A stretch of 64,000 nucleotides of DNA from Triplophysa rosa (GCF_024868665.1 NC_079898.1:5962096-6026095), one strand, 5' to 3'. Numbered from the stretch's first letter, positions 18,204 to 28,384 are shown. The notes: generated by a model not told the origin, from the letters alone. Numbers and translations: made by a program.

Positions 18204-18512
18204 TGTCAAACGATTAATCGTGATTAATCGCATACAGAATAAAAGTTTGTGTTTACGTAATTTATGTCCGTGTAAGGCCTACTGTGCTAATTCATTTTGT
18301 AATTATGAACACATACACATAAATGCATTTTTTAAGAAAGATATAACATATAACAATTAATAAACATTTATTTAGAATTTCAATTATTGGTAAATATAAA
18401 TTAATACATTTCAATATTTCCTAAATATATAGAAAAGTATGTGTATACAGATTTATTTTATGTAAACACAAACTTTTATTCTGGATGCGATTAATCGCGA
18501 TTAATTAATCGC
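18204..18512. repeat. Inverted-repeat MITE of the GATTAATCGCGATTAAT family, copy 1
   Basis: Left end GTCAAACGATTAATCGTGAT, then GAATAAAAGTTTGTGTTTAC. The right end is the complementary AAACACAAACTTTTATTCTG followed by GATGCGATTAATCGCGATTA. A second copy lies at 33904-34257. The 143-codon open frame at 17929 runs into this element and is not a gene. Confidence 0.85.
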
Positions 18513-19338
18513 AAAATGACTGTTTTAATGCATTTACTTATTATGAATGATATATTATTACATTCTAAAGAGAAAAGAACATTTGCTTTCATAATATTTT
18601 CTATTTTGGATTATGAAGCCAAACGTTTTTTTTTAACTATGGCTTTTTCGATAGGCTTTCTTTAGTATATTTAGATGTCAATATATGCTTCGTTAAAGTG
18701 GTGGTGTAACTTGTAATTGTATGTCAACATTTGTTTTATGAACCGAGAATGCTTTTTTGTGTGCACAAAAAAAAACGACTTCATGTAACAGATTTCTCTC
18801 TTCTGTGTCTCCAATGAGCATTCATGAGAGCACATAACGTGTGTGTGGAGCTGACACTAAACATTTCTATTTGCACTGGTGGGCTCATGATTAAATACAT
18901 AATGCGACACGGTTAAAACGGCTTGTCTGACAAAAGTCAGACAAAAATCAGCACGCAGCTTTTATCATGTTTTTACTTGATATCATGCACTGCACAATTC
19001 CTTTGTATGTATTACATTTATTTTGCTTTCAGTTTCGTTATTTTTAATAACTGTTTATTCCATTCTAAAGTTAGGATATTTGGGTATGCCTTCTAAGATG
19101 AACGTACACTAAAACATAATAAATATATGAAACTTGCTGTCCTATATTATTTTATTCTCTTCTCATTTAAATACACCAACGTAAACATTTAAAAGTAGAC
19201 ATTCTTAAATAATCAAATTAAGGGATTAAATTAAAAAAGTTAAATATTAATCAAGAAAAATATTTTCATATAAACAAATATGAAATGAGGACAGTAACCC
19301 TTAGAATCATCATGTAATTTTAACAATCTTTAGAAAAG

Positions 19339-20945
19339 TTAAAAAGGAGGAATGATGGAAAATGTGAGAGACAGAGAAAACAAGAAGCTTTTGAATGTGT
19401 GTCTGTTGAAGCTGGACTCATTAGAGACATAATCAATAAATCCAGGCTCATAACCAATTGTGTGAGACTTGATCCAGTTCTCATATTTAGACACTCTTGT
19501 GTACACGCCAGGACACGACGGTGTCCCACAGCCTTCACCAAAACTCACAATTCCAGACTGGATCCACTGGGAGCCCTTCTTACTAACCAGTGGTCCTCCG
19601 GAGTCACCCTGAATAGACAACAACATAACATTTACACTTTTACAATAAAAACAATCCACTGTAGCTAAACCAGACATATACAGTAAGTGCCCAACAGATG
19701 TGGAAGCGATGAAGTCATTACATAAGAGCTGTGTCACCAATGACCACAGGATCAGGTATGTAAACTCACTTCCACCTGAAATATCTCTGTTGGTACTTAA
19801 ATAAAAAATGAAAGGAATGTCTGATATTGTACCTGACAAGCATCTACTTTTGACTTATACATCTCTCCAGCACATATCATGTTGTCTGTGATCACTTTGA
19901 AACAGGAATTTTTTCGGCAATCACTGTCATCAACGATTGGTACGCTCCCCTCCTGCAGTGTGGGGGCATTGGCGCTGGCTATAAGAGCATAATAGTTTTA
20001 TTAGAAAATAGTTTTTTTCTCTGAAATTGCTGTGATGCTTTGAGGTGAGCTTTACAAACCAGAACATGTTTTCAACTTGTGTTTACTCACATCCATATTG
20101 GACTGCTCCCCATCCTGTGACCCGACTCTCAGTACCTGCAGCAAATGAGCTGTTGGCACCAGCCAGAAAGACGGGTCTGATATAATCCGTGAAATACACA
20201 GTAGAGGAGAGCTGCACTAGAGCGATGTCGTTGTCTTTTGTAGAACTGTTATAACTATGATGAGGGTACATGTCACTCACACCTGTGCTCATCTCATTTG
20301 GGTTTGGAACTGTTTGACCTTGATGTCCCAAGTATACCTTCATGAATGTTTTCTCAATGCTGTAAATTAATTAAAGGGTTAATTCCTCTATAATTGCGTA
20401 TACTGTATGTCTTTATTTAAGCTTTAAACATCATACCCTTGGAGGCAGTGAGCTGCAGTCAAAACCCATCTTTCACTGATGAGACTTCCACCGCAGTAGT
20501 GCTCGCCGTCGGAGAATTTTCGAAGGCTAACTTGCCAAGGCCAATCCTTTTGTTTCGCATTGTTCCCTCCAACAATTTTTGGTCTGATGGGGGCTGTGCC
20601 ACACACAGATGAAATACGGGAAAGTGAAGGTTCCTTGTTGAAATGCCTCACAAACACACCAAAGCATTCTGTGTGAAATATACTGTAAGTTTTATGGTAT
20701 TTACAAGAGACTTACCATCCAACTGACAGAGAGAGCCTGTGAAAACACCCAAAGGACATTATCAATAGAGCAGGTGATGTTGATGAAAATGATTCAGGAA
20801 TCAGTTACAAAAATAATAATTCAGTTAAGATGTCAAGAATTAAACAGCAATATGGTTTTATTTGTATATAATTGTTTTGGTAGATGATCTTACCTGTTAT
20901 TAGTATGACTCCAGCAACACACAAACACACCGCGTTAAACCTCAT
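19339..20945 (-). CDS. Serine protease gene B, trypsin-like, with lost splice acceptor (6 coding exons, 308 aa)
   Basis: Tandem paralog of gene A. Coding exons: 20945-20894, 20736-20716, 20605-20437, 20359-20091, 19978-19833, 19608-19339; frame closes at 308 codons plus stop if the third exon starts where gene A's does. Activation site RPK|IVGG (Lys34-Ile35) is intact; the triad His77 (TAAHC), Asp125 (KDNDIAL) and Ser222 (GDSGGP) is intact; Asp216 gives trypsin-like specificity. Two oddities. The acceptor before the third exon reads TG instead of AG (ATTTCATCTG|TGTGTGGC). The nearest in-frame AG is 12 nt inside the exon (GGCACAG|CCCCC) and would delete Val-Cys-Gly-Thr. The Cys that should pair with that propeptide Cys is Phe145 (RPVFLA; gene A RPVCLA). 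The C-terminal tail is hydrophobic ([11 protein letters not shown]), suggesting membrane anchoring. It may be a working protease lacking the light-chain tether, or an early pseudogene. Confidence 0.85.
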
Positions 20946-21001
20946 CTTCTGGTGTCTTCCGTTCTTCAATTTGTTTGTTATGTACCACCAAGGGTGTGCT
21001 C
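20946..21001 (-). other. 5' untranslated part of the first coding exon, gene B
   Basis: The acceptor (...TTCAG) precedes GAGCACACCCTTGG at 21001, matching the equivalent gene A exon start at 14901. Confidence 0.65.
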
Positions 21002-21742
21002 CTGAAAAGAAAAGTTTTGTGACATTTTGTTATCATTATTATCTAGCTTAACCCTTTAATGCTTGTATTTACAGTCTTTTACAATTGCTAGAATAATACT
21101 CAAGTCACTTTTTCACAGCACAGTCTATGTGAGCTAAACTGTGGATCAATTTTCATTGTTTTGATCACAAAATGTTTTCATTGACGATATCTCTCAATTT
21201 ACGTAAATTCTTTTCTCACTTAGACACAAACACTACCAAAACTTGATGTGCTATGAAGGCCAGTATGCAAATGTATATATACTCTTTTCAAAACTGTTCA
21301 ACTTGAGTTCAAAACCAACCAGGATACAATATGAATAAGACAGAAATGTGTAACATTCCAACAATACAATAACACCACATTGAAATATATTCTGCTTTTA
21401 AAAAATCAAAGACTATCAAAGCAGTTAGATGTAACTCAACAATTACACAAGTTATAGTTTTTTAGTTTCATTACCATACAAAAGGTGAAAGTGTGGGAAT
21501 AATTTTGTACTGTGATGTAAGCATAAACTGAATTCTAATTTTGTTCCTGTTTTGTTACAACACTTTTACAAAAGAAAACACTGTGTAATGCTGTTGCTAG
21601 TATTATGGAAGAATGACTTGATTTGAGTGTGAATGGAGTGTTTTGATAGTTTGAGTGCATTTTGAATGTCAAATGAACTGCTGTGCTAAGTTGAAAGTTG
21701 GTATGGAGAACTGTGTGAAGAGTTTTGAAAAAAATAACCCGA

Positions 21743-22115
21743 TGTCACGGCTGCGATGTCTTGTTGCTTTTCTGCCGTGTTCTTTGGATTCCGCCTGCGG
21801 GCGTGGTGTGGCCACTGCGGGAATGGTCGGCCGGGTTGGGAGCACCGGGGCATGGGAGTGCCCGTGCCTTTAGAGGCAGTTTAGATTCCTTCTGAGGGGG
21901 GCATTGATCTTGAGACTCCTGGCGTGCGAACATTGCCGGATTTACTCTGGAACGAACGAACAAACAAACAAACAAACGAACAAACAAACAATCCTCTTGG
22001 TGTCTTTTTGAATCGTTGAACTCAAAATGACTTGGTGGCCTTTAAATAAAACCATTTGTTAAACATCTCTTTCTCCCCTCTTTGTTTTGTTACTCTCCCT
22101 TCCGAGGGCGTAACA
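21743..22115. mobile_element. Solo LTR, 373 bp, with 5-bp target duplication
   Basis: GC-rich island in AT-rich DNA. Begins TGTCACGGCTGCG and ends GAGGGCGTAACA, with TG...CA ends. The direct repeat CCCGA flanks it at 21738-21742 and 22116-22120. An AATAAA lies at 22045-22050, and an imperfect (AAAC)n run sits at about 21955-21992. No internal coding region remains. Gypsy-type origin is plausible from the TGTCACGG start but not proven. It lies inside the long 5' intron of protease gene B. Confidence 0.82.
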
Positions 22116-22432
22116 CCCGAGTACTGAGAAATGTGTCCTAGCGATTGTGAAATAAACTGTAAGAACCTCAGAATGTGTGTGCATGCTTGTGTGTGTTTCC
22201 TCATGTAAAACAAAAACAACATTTATAAAAGAGATGTGTTGTTTTTCTTTACAGAGATACAGTATGTGTTGTGACCATACGCGTAATGTCCATATAGGTT
22301 TAATGACATCTTTCAATCAGCCATATTGTTCTTTTGAATATAATTTATATATTTCATTTGTAAAATATACATTAAATACTGCCATTAACTTCTAAAAAAT
22401 GTACTTTTAACTAAACATTTTACTAAAACTGA

Positions 22433-22520
22433 GGGCCTGGTTTCACAGAAAAGGCTTAAGCATCTGGATAGCATCCTGGATAGCATCCTGAAACATCTGG
22501 ATAGACCAGGGACTATCCAG
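22433..22520. repeat. Left part of an older repeat split by the LINE
   Basis: Starts GGGCCTGGTTTCACAGAAAA and GGCTTAAG. The complementary end (GTGTATGTGAAACCGGGCCT) is found at 24141, so this and 23917-24141 are the two halves of one inverted-end element. Confidence 0.65.
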
Positions 22521-23916
22521 ATGTGAGGATCCTGTTTGTGGACTTCAGCTCCGCTTTCAACACCATCATCCCATCACTGCTCCAGACAAAGTTAACCCAG
22601 CTATCTGTTCCTGGCTCTATCTGTCAGTGGATCACCAGCTTTCTGACAGACAGGCAGCAGTTAGTGAGAATGGGGAAACTCACATCAGCACCCGCACAAT
22701 CAGCACTGGCGCCCCCCAGGGGTGCATTCTCTCCCCACTGCTCTTCTCCCTGTACACAAATGACTGCACTGCCCAGGACCCTTCTGTCAGACTTCTGAAG
22801 TTCGCAGACGACACCACACTCATTGGCCTCATCCAGGATGGTGATGAGTCTGCGTACAGACAGGAGGCTGAGCAGCTGGCTGTCTGGTGCAGTCATAACA
22901 ACTTGGAGCTGAACACGCTTAAAACAGTGGAGACGATTGTGGACTTCAGGAGAAACCCCCCTGCACTCCCCTCTCTCACCATCATGAACAGCACTGTGGC
23001 AGCAGTGGAGTCATTCAGGTTCCTGGGCACCACCATCTCTCAGAACCTGAAGTGGGACAATCACATTGGCTCCATTGCTAATAAAGCCCAGCAAAGGTTG
23101 TACTTCTTACATCAGCTGAAGAAGTTCAACCTACCACAAACTCTATTAAAACAGTTTTACTCAGCTGTCATAGAGTCTGTCCTCTGCACATCCATCACTG
23201 TCTGGTTTGGCTCAGCCACTAAGTCAGACATCAGAAGACTACAGAGGACGGTTCGGACTGCTGAGAAGATCATTGGTGCTCCCCTGCCCACCCTCCAAGG
23301 ACTGTATACATCCAGAGTGAGGAAAAGGGCTCAGAAAATCACCCTGGACCTCTCACATCCAAGCCATCAGCTCTTCACAATGCTGCCGTCCGGTCGGCGC
23401 TACAGAGCACTGAGCACCAATACAACCAGACACAACAACAGCTTCTTCCCTCAGGCCATCTACCTCTTGAACAGTTAAATGTTTTTACACACCGTGCAAT
23501 TAATAACTCTGTGCAATAAATAATTAAGTGAAATATTAATTATATCCTCCAGATAATACACTATCTATTTTTTATACAACTTTTTCTGTAAATTATATTT
23601 CATTCATTCTGCTGTATATAGCACATACCTTGTACTACAATAGTCTATTCTTATTTTTTACTTGTACATATTTACATACATACATAGCTTTACACTCTCT
23701 ATATCTTTATCTTATGTTTATTGTATTGTATTTCTTAATTGTTTATACCCATACGCCCTTATTTAAATCATTGTGTACTGTATTCTATTGTGTTATGGTC
23801 TCTGTGTACTGTTGTTGCTGTTTCTGTGTTCTGGATGCTCCTGTCACCAATACAAATTCCTTGTATGTGCAAACATACTTGGCAATAAAGCTCTTTCTGA
23901 TTCTGATTCTGATTCT
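22521..23916 (+). mobile_element. 5'-truncated L2/CR1-like LINE with reverse transcriptase remnant
   Basis: Encodes the C-terminal half of a reverse transcriptase: FVDFSSAFNTIIP, then GAPQGCILSPLLFSLYTND, the catalytic FADDT and the FLGTTIS thumb region, ending in a stop at 23478. A frameshift near 22685 separates the first block (frame from 22523) from the rest (frame from 22627), so the protein is broken. The 3' end carries AATAAA-like sequence and ends in tandem TCTGAT units (23895-23916), the short-repeat tail typical of L2-type LINEs. Everything 5' of the palm domain is missing. It is inserted in the old repeat at 22433-24141 and lies in the long 5' intron of protease gene B, in antisense orientation to that gene. 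Confidence 0.88.
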
Positions 23917-24141
23917 AAGGGTAGTCCTAAACAAAAATGAATGTGTGACCTGTCTTATCTGAATATAACTTGCCCTTAAACATCTTAAAATATATCAGTG
24001 CCATTGTTTTGTCTCAAGATGCACACTAGTAATGTATTCTTCAAAGGCGTTTTTATAAAAGCAGCGACATAAATATTTTACAGTAATTCAACTAAGCAAT
24101 AGTCCTGGCTTAAGCTAAACCGTGTATGTGAAACCGGGCCT
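23917..24141. repeat. Right part of the repeat split by the LINE
   Basis: Contains TATCAGTGCCATTGTTTTGT, CTCAAGATGCACACTAGTAA and the end TGTGAAACCGGGCC, motifs of an abundant cyprinid inverted-end repeat. It continues the half at 22433-22520. Confidence 0.65.
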
Positions 24142-24290
24142 AAATGTAATATGTAATTAAATCTGTTGCACATTTTTAGTGTGTACTGTATTTAAGGTTT
24201 TTTACAGTTAACCAACTAACAGGTTTTTACCACTTTAAGGCAGTGGTCATCCTCACTGAATCTCTACTAGAAACAGATGCATAAACTCAC

Positions 24291-24375
24291 CTGCTAGGTT
24301 AATCTGTTTTGATGTTCCCAATTGTTGAACAGACTGATATTGTCCTGGTCCGGACTAACTTCATTTTATGTAACA
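24291..24375 (-). other. Candidate non-coding first exon of protease gene B
   Basis: Donor AG|GTGAG on the - strand at 24291. Upstream sequence resembles the segment at 15949-16040 of gene A, including TGGTCC and CATTGTTACATAA. If used, the first intron is 3.3 kb and contains the solo LTR and the LINE. The upstream edge is approximate. Confidence 0.5.
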
Positions 24376-24594
24376 ATGTAAAGAAAAACAAATGAAGCAG
24401 ACTCATTTCTGTCCAATGTCTCCTGCATTTCCATATTGTAACACAGATTCACATTGGAAAAATATAGGACGTTTGTCTTAGTACATACATTAACATTCAT
24501 AATACATATTGAAAACTACTGTATGCTTATTTAAAATACAATCACTTGACTTTATGACTTACAAAGATGCTCCACCAGACCCTGCAAACAACTC

Positions 24595-24866
24595 GGGTGG
24601 CGGCTTCATCTGTATTTTTCTCTTCTAGTAAAACAACAAGTAAGTGAAAGTGAAAGTAGTTGCCTGTGGGTACTGTATGCAAACCCATTCTTGTCTAAGT
24701 CAACTCTTCCAGTGAGTAGTGAACACACGCACTGCAAGTGGTGAACACACACGAAGCAGTGGACAGGCATCAGTGCAGTGCCCAGGGAGACACTGGGGGG
24801 AAAACTGGGGTTCCTTGCTCGAGAGCACCTCAGATGTCTGGGCACCTTGCTTATAGGCTCTCTAAT
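24595..24866. repeat. Teleost dispersed repeat, target of the Tc1 insertion
   Basis: Carries AGTGAGTAGTGAACACACGC, AGCAGTGGACAGGC and CTTGCTCGAGAGCACCTCAG, a motif series I recognise from abundant fish repeats. It is interrupted at its right end by the Tc1-like element. Confidence 0.5.
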
Positions 24867-24867
24867 A

Positions 24868-26092
24868 TACACTCACCTAAAGGATTATTAGGAACACCTG
24901 TTCAATTTCTCATTAATGCAATTACCTAATCAACCAATCACATGGCAGTTGCTTCAATGCATTTAGGGGTGTGGTCCTGGTCAAGACAATCTCCTGAACT
25001 CCAAACTGAATGTCAGAATGGGAAAGAAAGGTGATTTAAGCAATTTTGAGCGTGGCATGGTTGTTGGTGCCAGACGGGCCGGTCTGAGTATTTCACAATC
25101 TGCTCAGTTACTGGGATTTTCACGCACAACCATTTCTAGGGTTTACAAAGAATGGTGTGAAAAGGGAAAAACATCCAGTATGCGGCAGTCCTGTGGGCGA
25201 AAATGCCTTGTTGATGCTAGAGGTCAGAGGAGAATGGGCCGACTGATTCAAGCTGATAGAAGAGCAACTTTGACTGAAATAACCACTCGTTACAACCGAG
25301 GTATGCAGCAAAGCATTTGTGAAGCCACAACACGCACAACCTTGAGGCAGATGGGCTACAACAGCAGAAGACCCCACCGGGTACCACTCATCTCCACTAC
25401 AAATAGGAAAAAGAGGCTACAATTTGCACGAGCTCACCAAAATTGGACAGTTGAAGACTGGAAAAATGTTGCCTGGTCTGATGAGTCTCGATTTCTGTTG
25501 AGACATTCAAATGGTAGAGTCAGAATTTGGCGTAAACAGAATGAGAACATGGATCCATCATGCCTTGTTACCACTGTGCAGGCTGGTGGTGGTGGTGTAA
25601 TGGTGTGGGGGATGTTTTCTTGGCACACTTTAGGCCCCTTAGTGCCAATTGGGCATCGTTTAAATGCCACGGCCTACCTGAGCATTGTTTCTGACCATGT
25701 CCATCCCTTTATGACCACCATGTACCCATCCTCTAATGGCTACTTCCAGCAGGATAATGCACCATGTCACAAAGCTCGAATCATTTCAAATTGGTTTCTT
25801 GAACATGACAATGAGTTCACTGTACTAGAATGGCCCCCACAGTCACCAGATCTCAACCCGATAGAACATCTTTGGGATGTGGTGGAACGGGAGCTTCGTG
25901 CCCTGGATGTGCATCCCACAAATCTCCATCAACTGCAAGATGCTATCCTATCAATATGGGCCAACATTTCTAAAGAATGCTTTCAGCACCTTGTTGAATC
26001 AATGCCACGTAGAATTAAGGCAGTTCTGAAGGCGAAAGGGGGTCAAACACCGTATTAGTATGGTGTTCCTAATAATCCTTTAGGTGAGTGTA
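24868..26092 (+). mobile_element. Complete Tc1-like transposon, 1225 bp
   Basis: Perfect 31-bp terminal inverted repeats at 24868-24898 and 26062-26092 (outer bases TACACTCACCTAAAGGATTA), flanked by TA on both sides (24866-24867 and 26093-26094), the Tc1/mariner target duplication. It contains one uninterrupted transposase gene. Perfect repeats plus an open frame indicate a young copy, possibly still mobile. It sits about 0.5 kb upstream of the candidate first exon of protease gene B. Confidence 0.97.
25018..26058 (+). CDS. Tc1-family transposase, 346 aa, apparently intact
   Basis: Cut-and-paste DDE transposase acting on the flanking inverted repeats. The N-terminal paired-like helix-turn-helix (about residues 10-60: GLSISQSAQLLGFSRTTISR) binds the ends and is followed by a second HTH. 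The catalytic acidic residues are in WSDESRF, FQQDNAPCHK and PDLNPIEHLW, i.e. the DD34E arrangement. Length is normal for Tc1 transposases (about 340). ATG at 25018 is the natural start, just after the 5' region, and no stop or frameshift interrupts it. Confidence 0.96.
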   Translation: MGKKGDLSNFERGMVVGARRAGLSISQSAQLLGFSRTTISRVYKEWCEKGKTSSMRQSCGRKCLVDARGQRRMGRLIQADRRATLTEITTRYNRGMQQSICEATTRTTLRQMGYNSRRPHRVPLISTTNRKKRLQFARAHQNWTVEDWKNVAWSDESRFLLRHSNGRVRIWRKQNENMDPSCLVTTVQAGGGGVMVWGMFSWHTLGPLVPIGHRLNATAYLSIVSDHVHPFMTTMYPSSNGYFQQDNAPCHKARIISNWFLEHDNEFTVLEWPPQSPDLNPIEHLWDVVERELRALDVHPTNLHQLQDAILSIWANISKECFQHLVESMPRRIKAVLKAKGGQTPY

Positions 26093-26270
26093 TATCCTAT
26101 TTTACAGAATTGTATCGTATTTTGAAATAATGTTATTACAGAAATAGACCCTTTTTAGGTAACAAATTTACAAGTCGGTTTAAAAAAAATCATTAACGGC
26201 CTATTTACTTTAGTGCACAAGTATTTTACTGTGTGTAGTATAAACGGTGACCGTGATATTTGTAGTAAAA

Positions 26271-26664
26271 GTACACTGTAAAACTTTGCTGTAGTTTTTG
26301 CAGCTGGTTTGCCAGTACCTTACTGTAGATTGAATTAGTACTTGATATACTTTCCAATTAGTCGTTTTTCAATTACTTTAAAGCACTTTTGAGATTCAAA
26401 ATGAGCAAGAAGAGACTGGCATTAGTACAGCAACACTACAAAAAATTGCATTTTTCTCTTGTTTTCAGTAAAAATATTTAAAACGTCTTAAATTACGATA
26501 CATTTACATAACAAGAAAAGTGACCCAAGATATTTAGTCTTGTTTTATGAAAGAAAAATATATAAACTAGGTAAGTTTATGCATAAAACAAAAATGTACA
26601 TTAAATCTACAGTAAGTTACTGGCAAACCTGCTGCGAAATTACAGCAAAGTTTTACAGTGTACA
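26271..26664. repeat. Palindromic MITE with ACTGTAAAACTTTGCTGTAG ends
   Basis: The left block ACACTGTAAAACTTTGCTGT with CCAGTACCTTACTGTAGATT has its complement at the right: AATCTACAGTAAGTTACTGG then CAGCAAAGTTTTACAGTGTA. The interior is unremarkable AT-rich DNA. Confidence 0.75.
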
Positions 26665-27069
26665 GTATGACAATGCAGATGTTATTTATCTGCCAAGAAA
26701 ACCGGGTTACTATAATAAAACCAATATTAGTTTTTCATAAGGGTGTCAGCAGTTGACACCACAACTTCACTTTGACCTAAATTAACGTTCATTTGTTTGT
26801 GAATATAAGAACCCTATAGCCAATCATCTAGCGCATGGGGGGGGGTTTCTTGCCAAGGACCCCCAAATTTGATAACCTTTTGTTAGGGACACCTGTTTCA
26901 AAAATACATATCCATAATTTTAGGTATGGACGGTTTCAAAGCGACAACATAAACAGGAGCGTCATTTGTGTATGGCAGGGGCTGGCGGCTGCCACACCAT
27001 GGCTGTCTGGTCAGGTCAATTCAAAGTAATATTTTATTGCAGGAGCATGGGCATCGGAAGCACGAAAAA

Positions 27070-27225
27070 ATGTAGGTGGTTTATTTAATAAAATTATTAT
27101 ACAATAAAATAATAATATTAATTAATATTAACATAAATTAAATAAAATATGAATAGTTATATTATTAGACACTAGACAAACACAGGTTTACTGCAGTCCA
27201 GGTGCACGATGAAACGGTCTATAAA
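27070..27225. repeat. AT-rich dispersed repeat, copy 1 (partner at 42056-42232)
   Basis: Shares AATATTAACATAAATTAAAT, AATAGTTATATTATTAGACA and GATGAAACGGTCT in the same order with 42056-42232. Element type unknown. Confidence 0.65.
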
Positions 27226-28198
27226 GAAGCATTTAAGCTGTTAGAAAAATAGTAAGTGTGATACTATTAAGGCTATAAAATTTTACAACTTTTGGGGACC
27301 CCTTGCAACATTCTGGAGGCCAGCAGGAGGCGCTATTGTTTGTCCAGTGCACATGCAATGATTTATAATACCTTACTATAATACAATACTACTCGATCTA
27401 TATTAAAAATATATAAACACAAATGTACTTTATTTTTATTTAATTGACATTACTTTTGTAGAAAGCTGTTTTCACTTTGACATTAAAGAGTTTGTTGTAT
27501 TTTTGTCAAAAATCCAAATTACACTGATTTGTAAAATCAAGAAAAGGGTTAAACATCCAAGGGGGTGAATACTTTTTATGGGTAATGTATGTGTGTGTGT
27601 GGGGGGGGGGTATCTGACTGACAGCACTAATGATAGAGCACTCATCATATTAATAGCTGGTGTCTCTCATGTCAGCCAAAATGTAGTTTGTACAATCTGC
27701 ACTTTTGATGTCAGTGATATTACAGTTGTGTGATAAGCAAATGTGTGACTGCAGATTCAATAACAGAAAGCTCTTTTATATAAAAATACAGAAGAAATTT
27801 ATATTTAGTGTTTAAGAAGCATTGAAAACATAACTGAAACGTTTACCGGATGGAACTATTACCATTTTTCCAATATATTAGAAACCTTATCAAAGTGTGG
27901 CAATCCAGCATTACTTTACGCAATCGTTATTACCATGATTAACATCATTTCACGTGACCATGCTCATTTCAGTCATAGGTATGAAACAACAACGCGGCAA
28001 ACAGAATTGGTTCAGCTGAGAGTCAATTGCAAAAACTGCAGAAACACAATAAGCCCAAGTAGATAAAAGCATTGTGTGTAAAGAAGAAAACCGTGGTCTT
28101 TATGTCACATAATGTGAACTGCAGATAATGAAAGCAAGAGAGTGGATTGCAAACAGGGATGGTGACTCTGATTCACAGAGAGAAGAAGAGATTGGAGG
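27226..28198. other. Gene-free flank upstream of pla2g12b
   Basis: No coding exon recognised. At 27316-27365 it carries a CAGCAGGAGGCGCT-centred block related to 17706-17755 (GTCCAGCAGGAGGTGCTGTT). There is a short GT/G run near 27590-27610. The proximal pla2g12b promoter must lie in its right part. Confidence 0.4.
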
Positions 28199-28211
28199 TG
28201 ACCTTTAACCC
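28199..28211 (-). promoter_or_regulatory. HNF4/DR1-type site upstream of pla2g12b
   Basis: The - strand reads GGGTTAAAGGTCA, two AGGTCA-like half-sites separated by one A (DR1), the HNF4-alpha/PPAR-RXR binding arrangement. It sits about 175 bp upstream of the chosen start codon. PLA2G12B is reported to be an HNF4-alpha target in mammals, which fits. A one-off match can arise by chance; its position and the gene make it credible. Confidence 0.6.
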
Positions 28212-28384
28212 GAGCACCAGTCAATGCTTTGCTGTCTGCTTGATCTAATCACAGGTCAAAGTCTCTTCCACGAATCACTATCAACACTGTCTGTTTGAGC
28301 TGTCTTTTCACCAAAACCCTTCGCTACTATTCATCTCACCTTCTCCTCGGGCCCTTCAGATCGTCTGGGACCCTCGGCCGCATC

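Noticed and set aside
17929..18360. 143-codon + strand frame
   Set aside because: Its second half is the GATTAATCGCG MITE and the first half has no motif or splice context.
20606..20657. Alternative upstream acceptor (CAACAAG) for gene B exon 3
   Set aside because: Joining there from exon 2 puts the activation exon out of frame, so it does not rescue the lost AG.
21655..21987. GC-rich frames on both strands that look gene-like in composition
   Set aside because: The composition comes from the solo LTR at 21743-22115; no domain recognised.
28295..28384. Upstream in-frame ATG for pla2g12b
   Set aside because: It would bury the signal peptide 30 residues inside the protein; 28385 gives a standard signal peptide.
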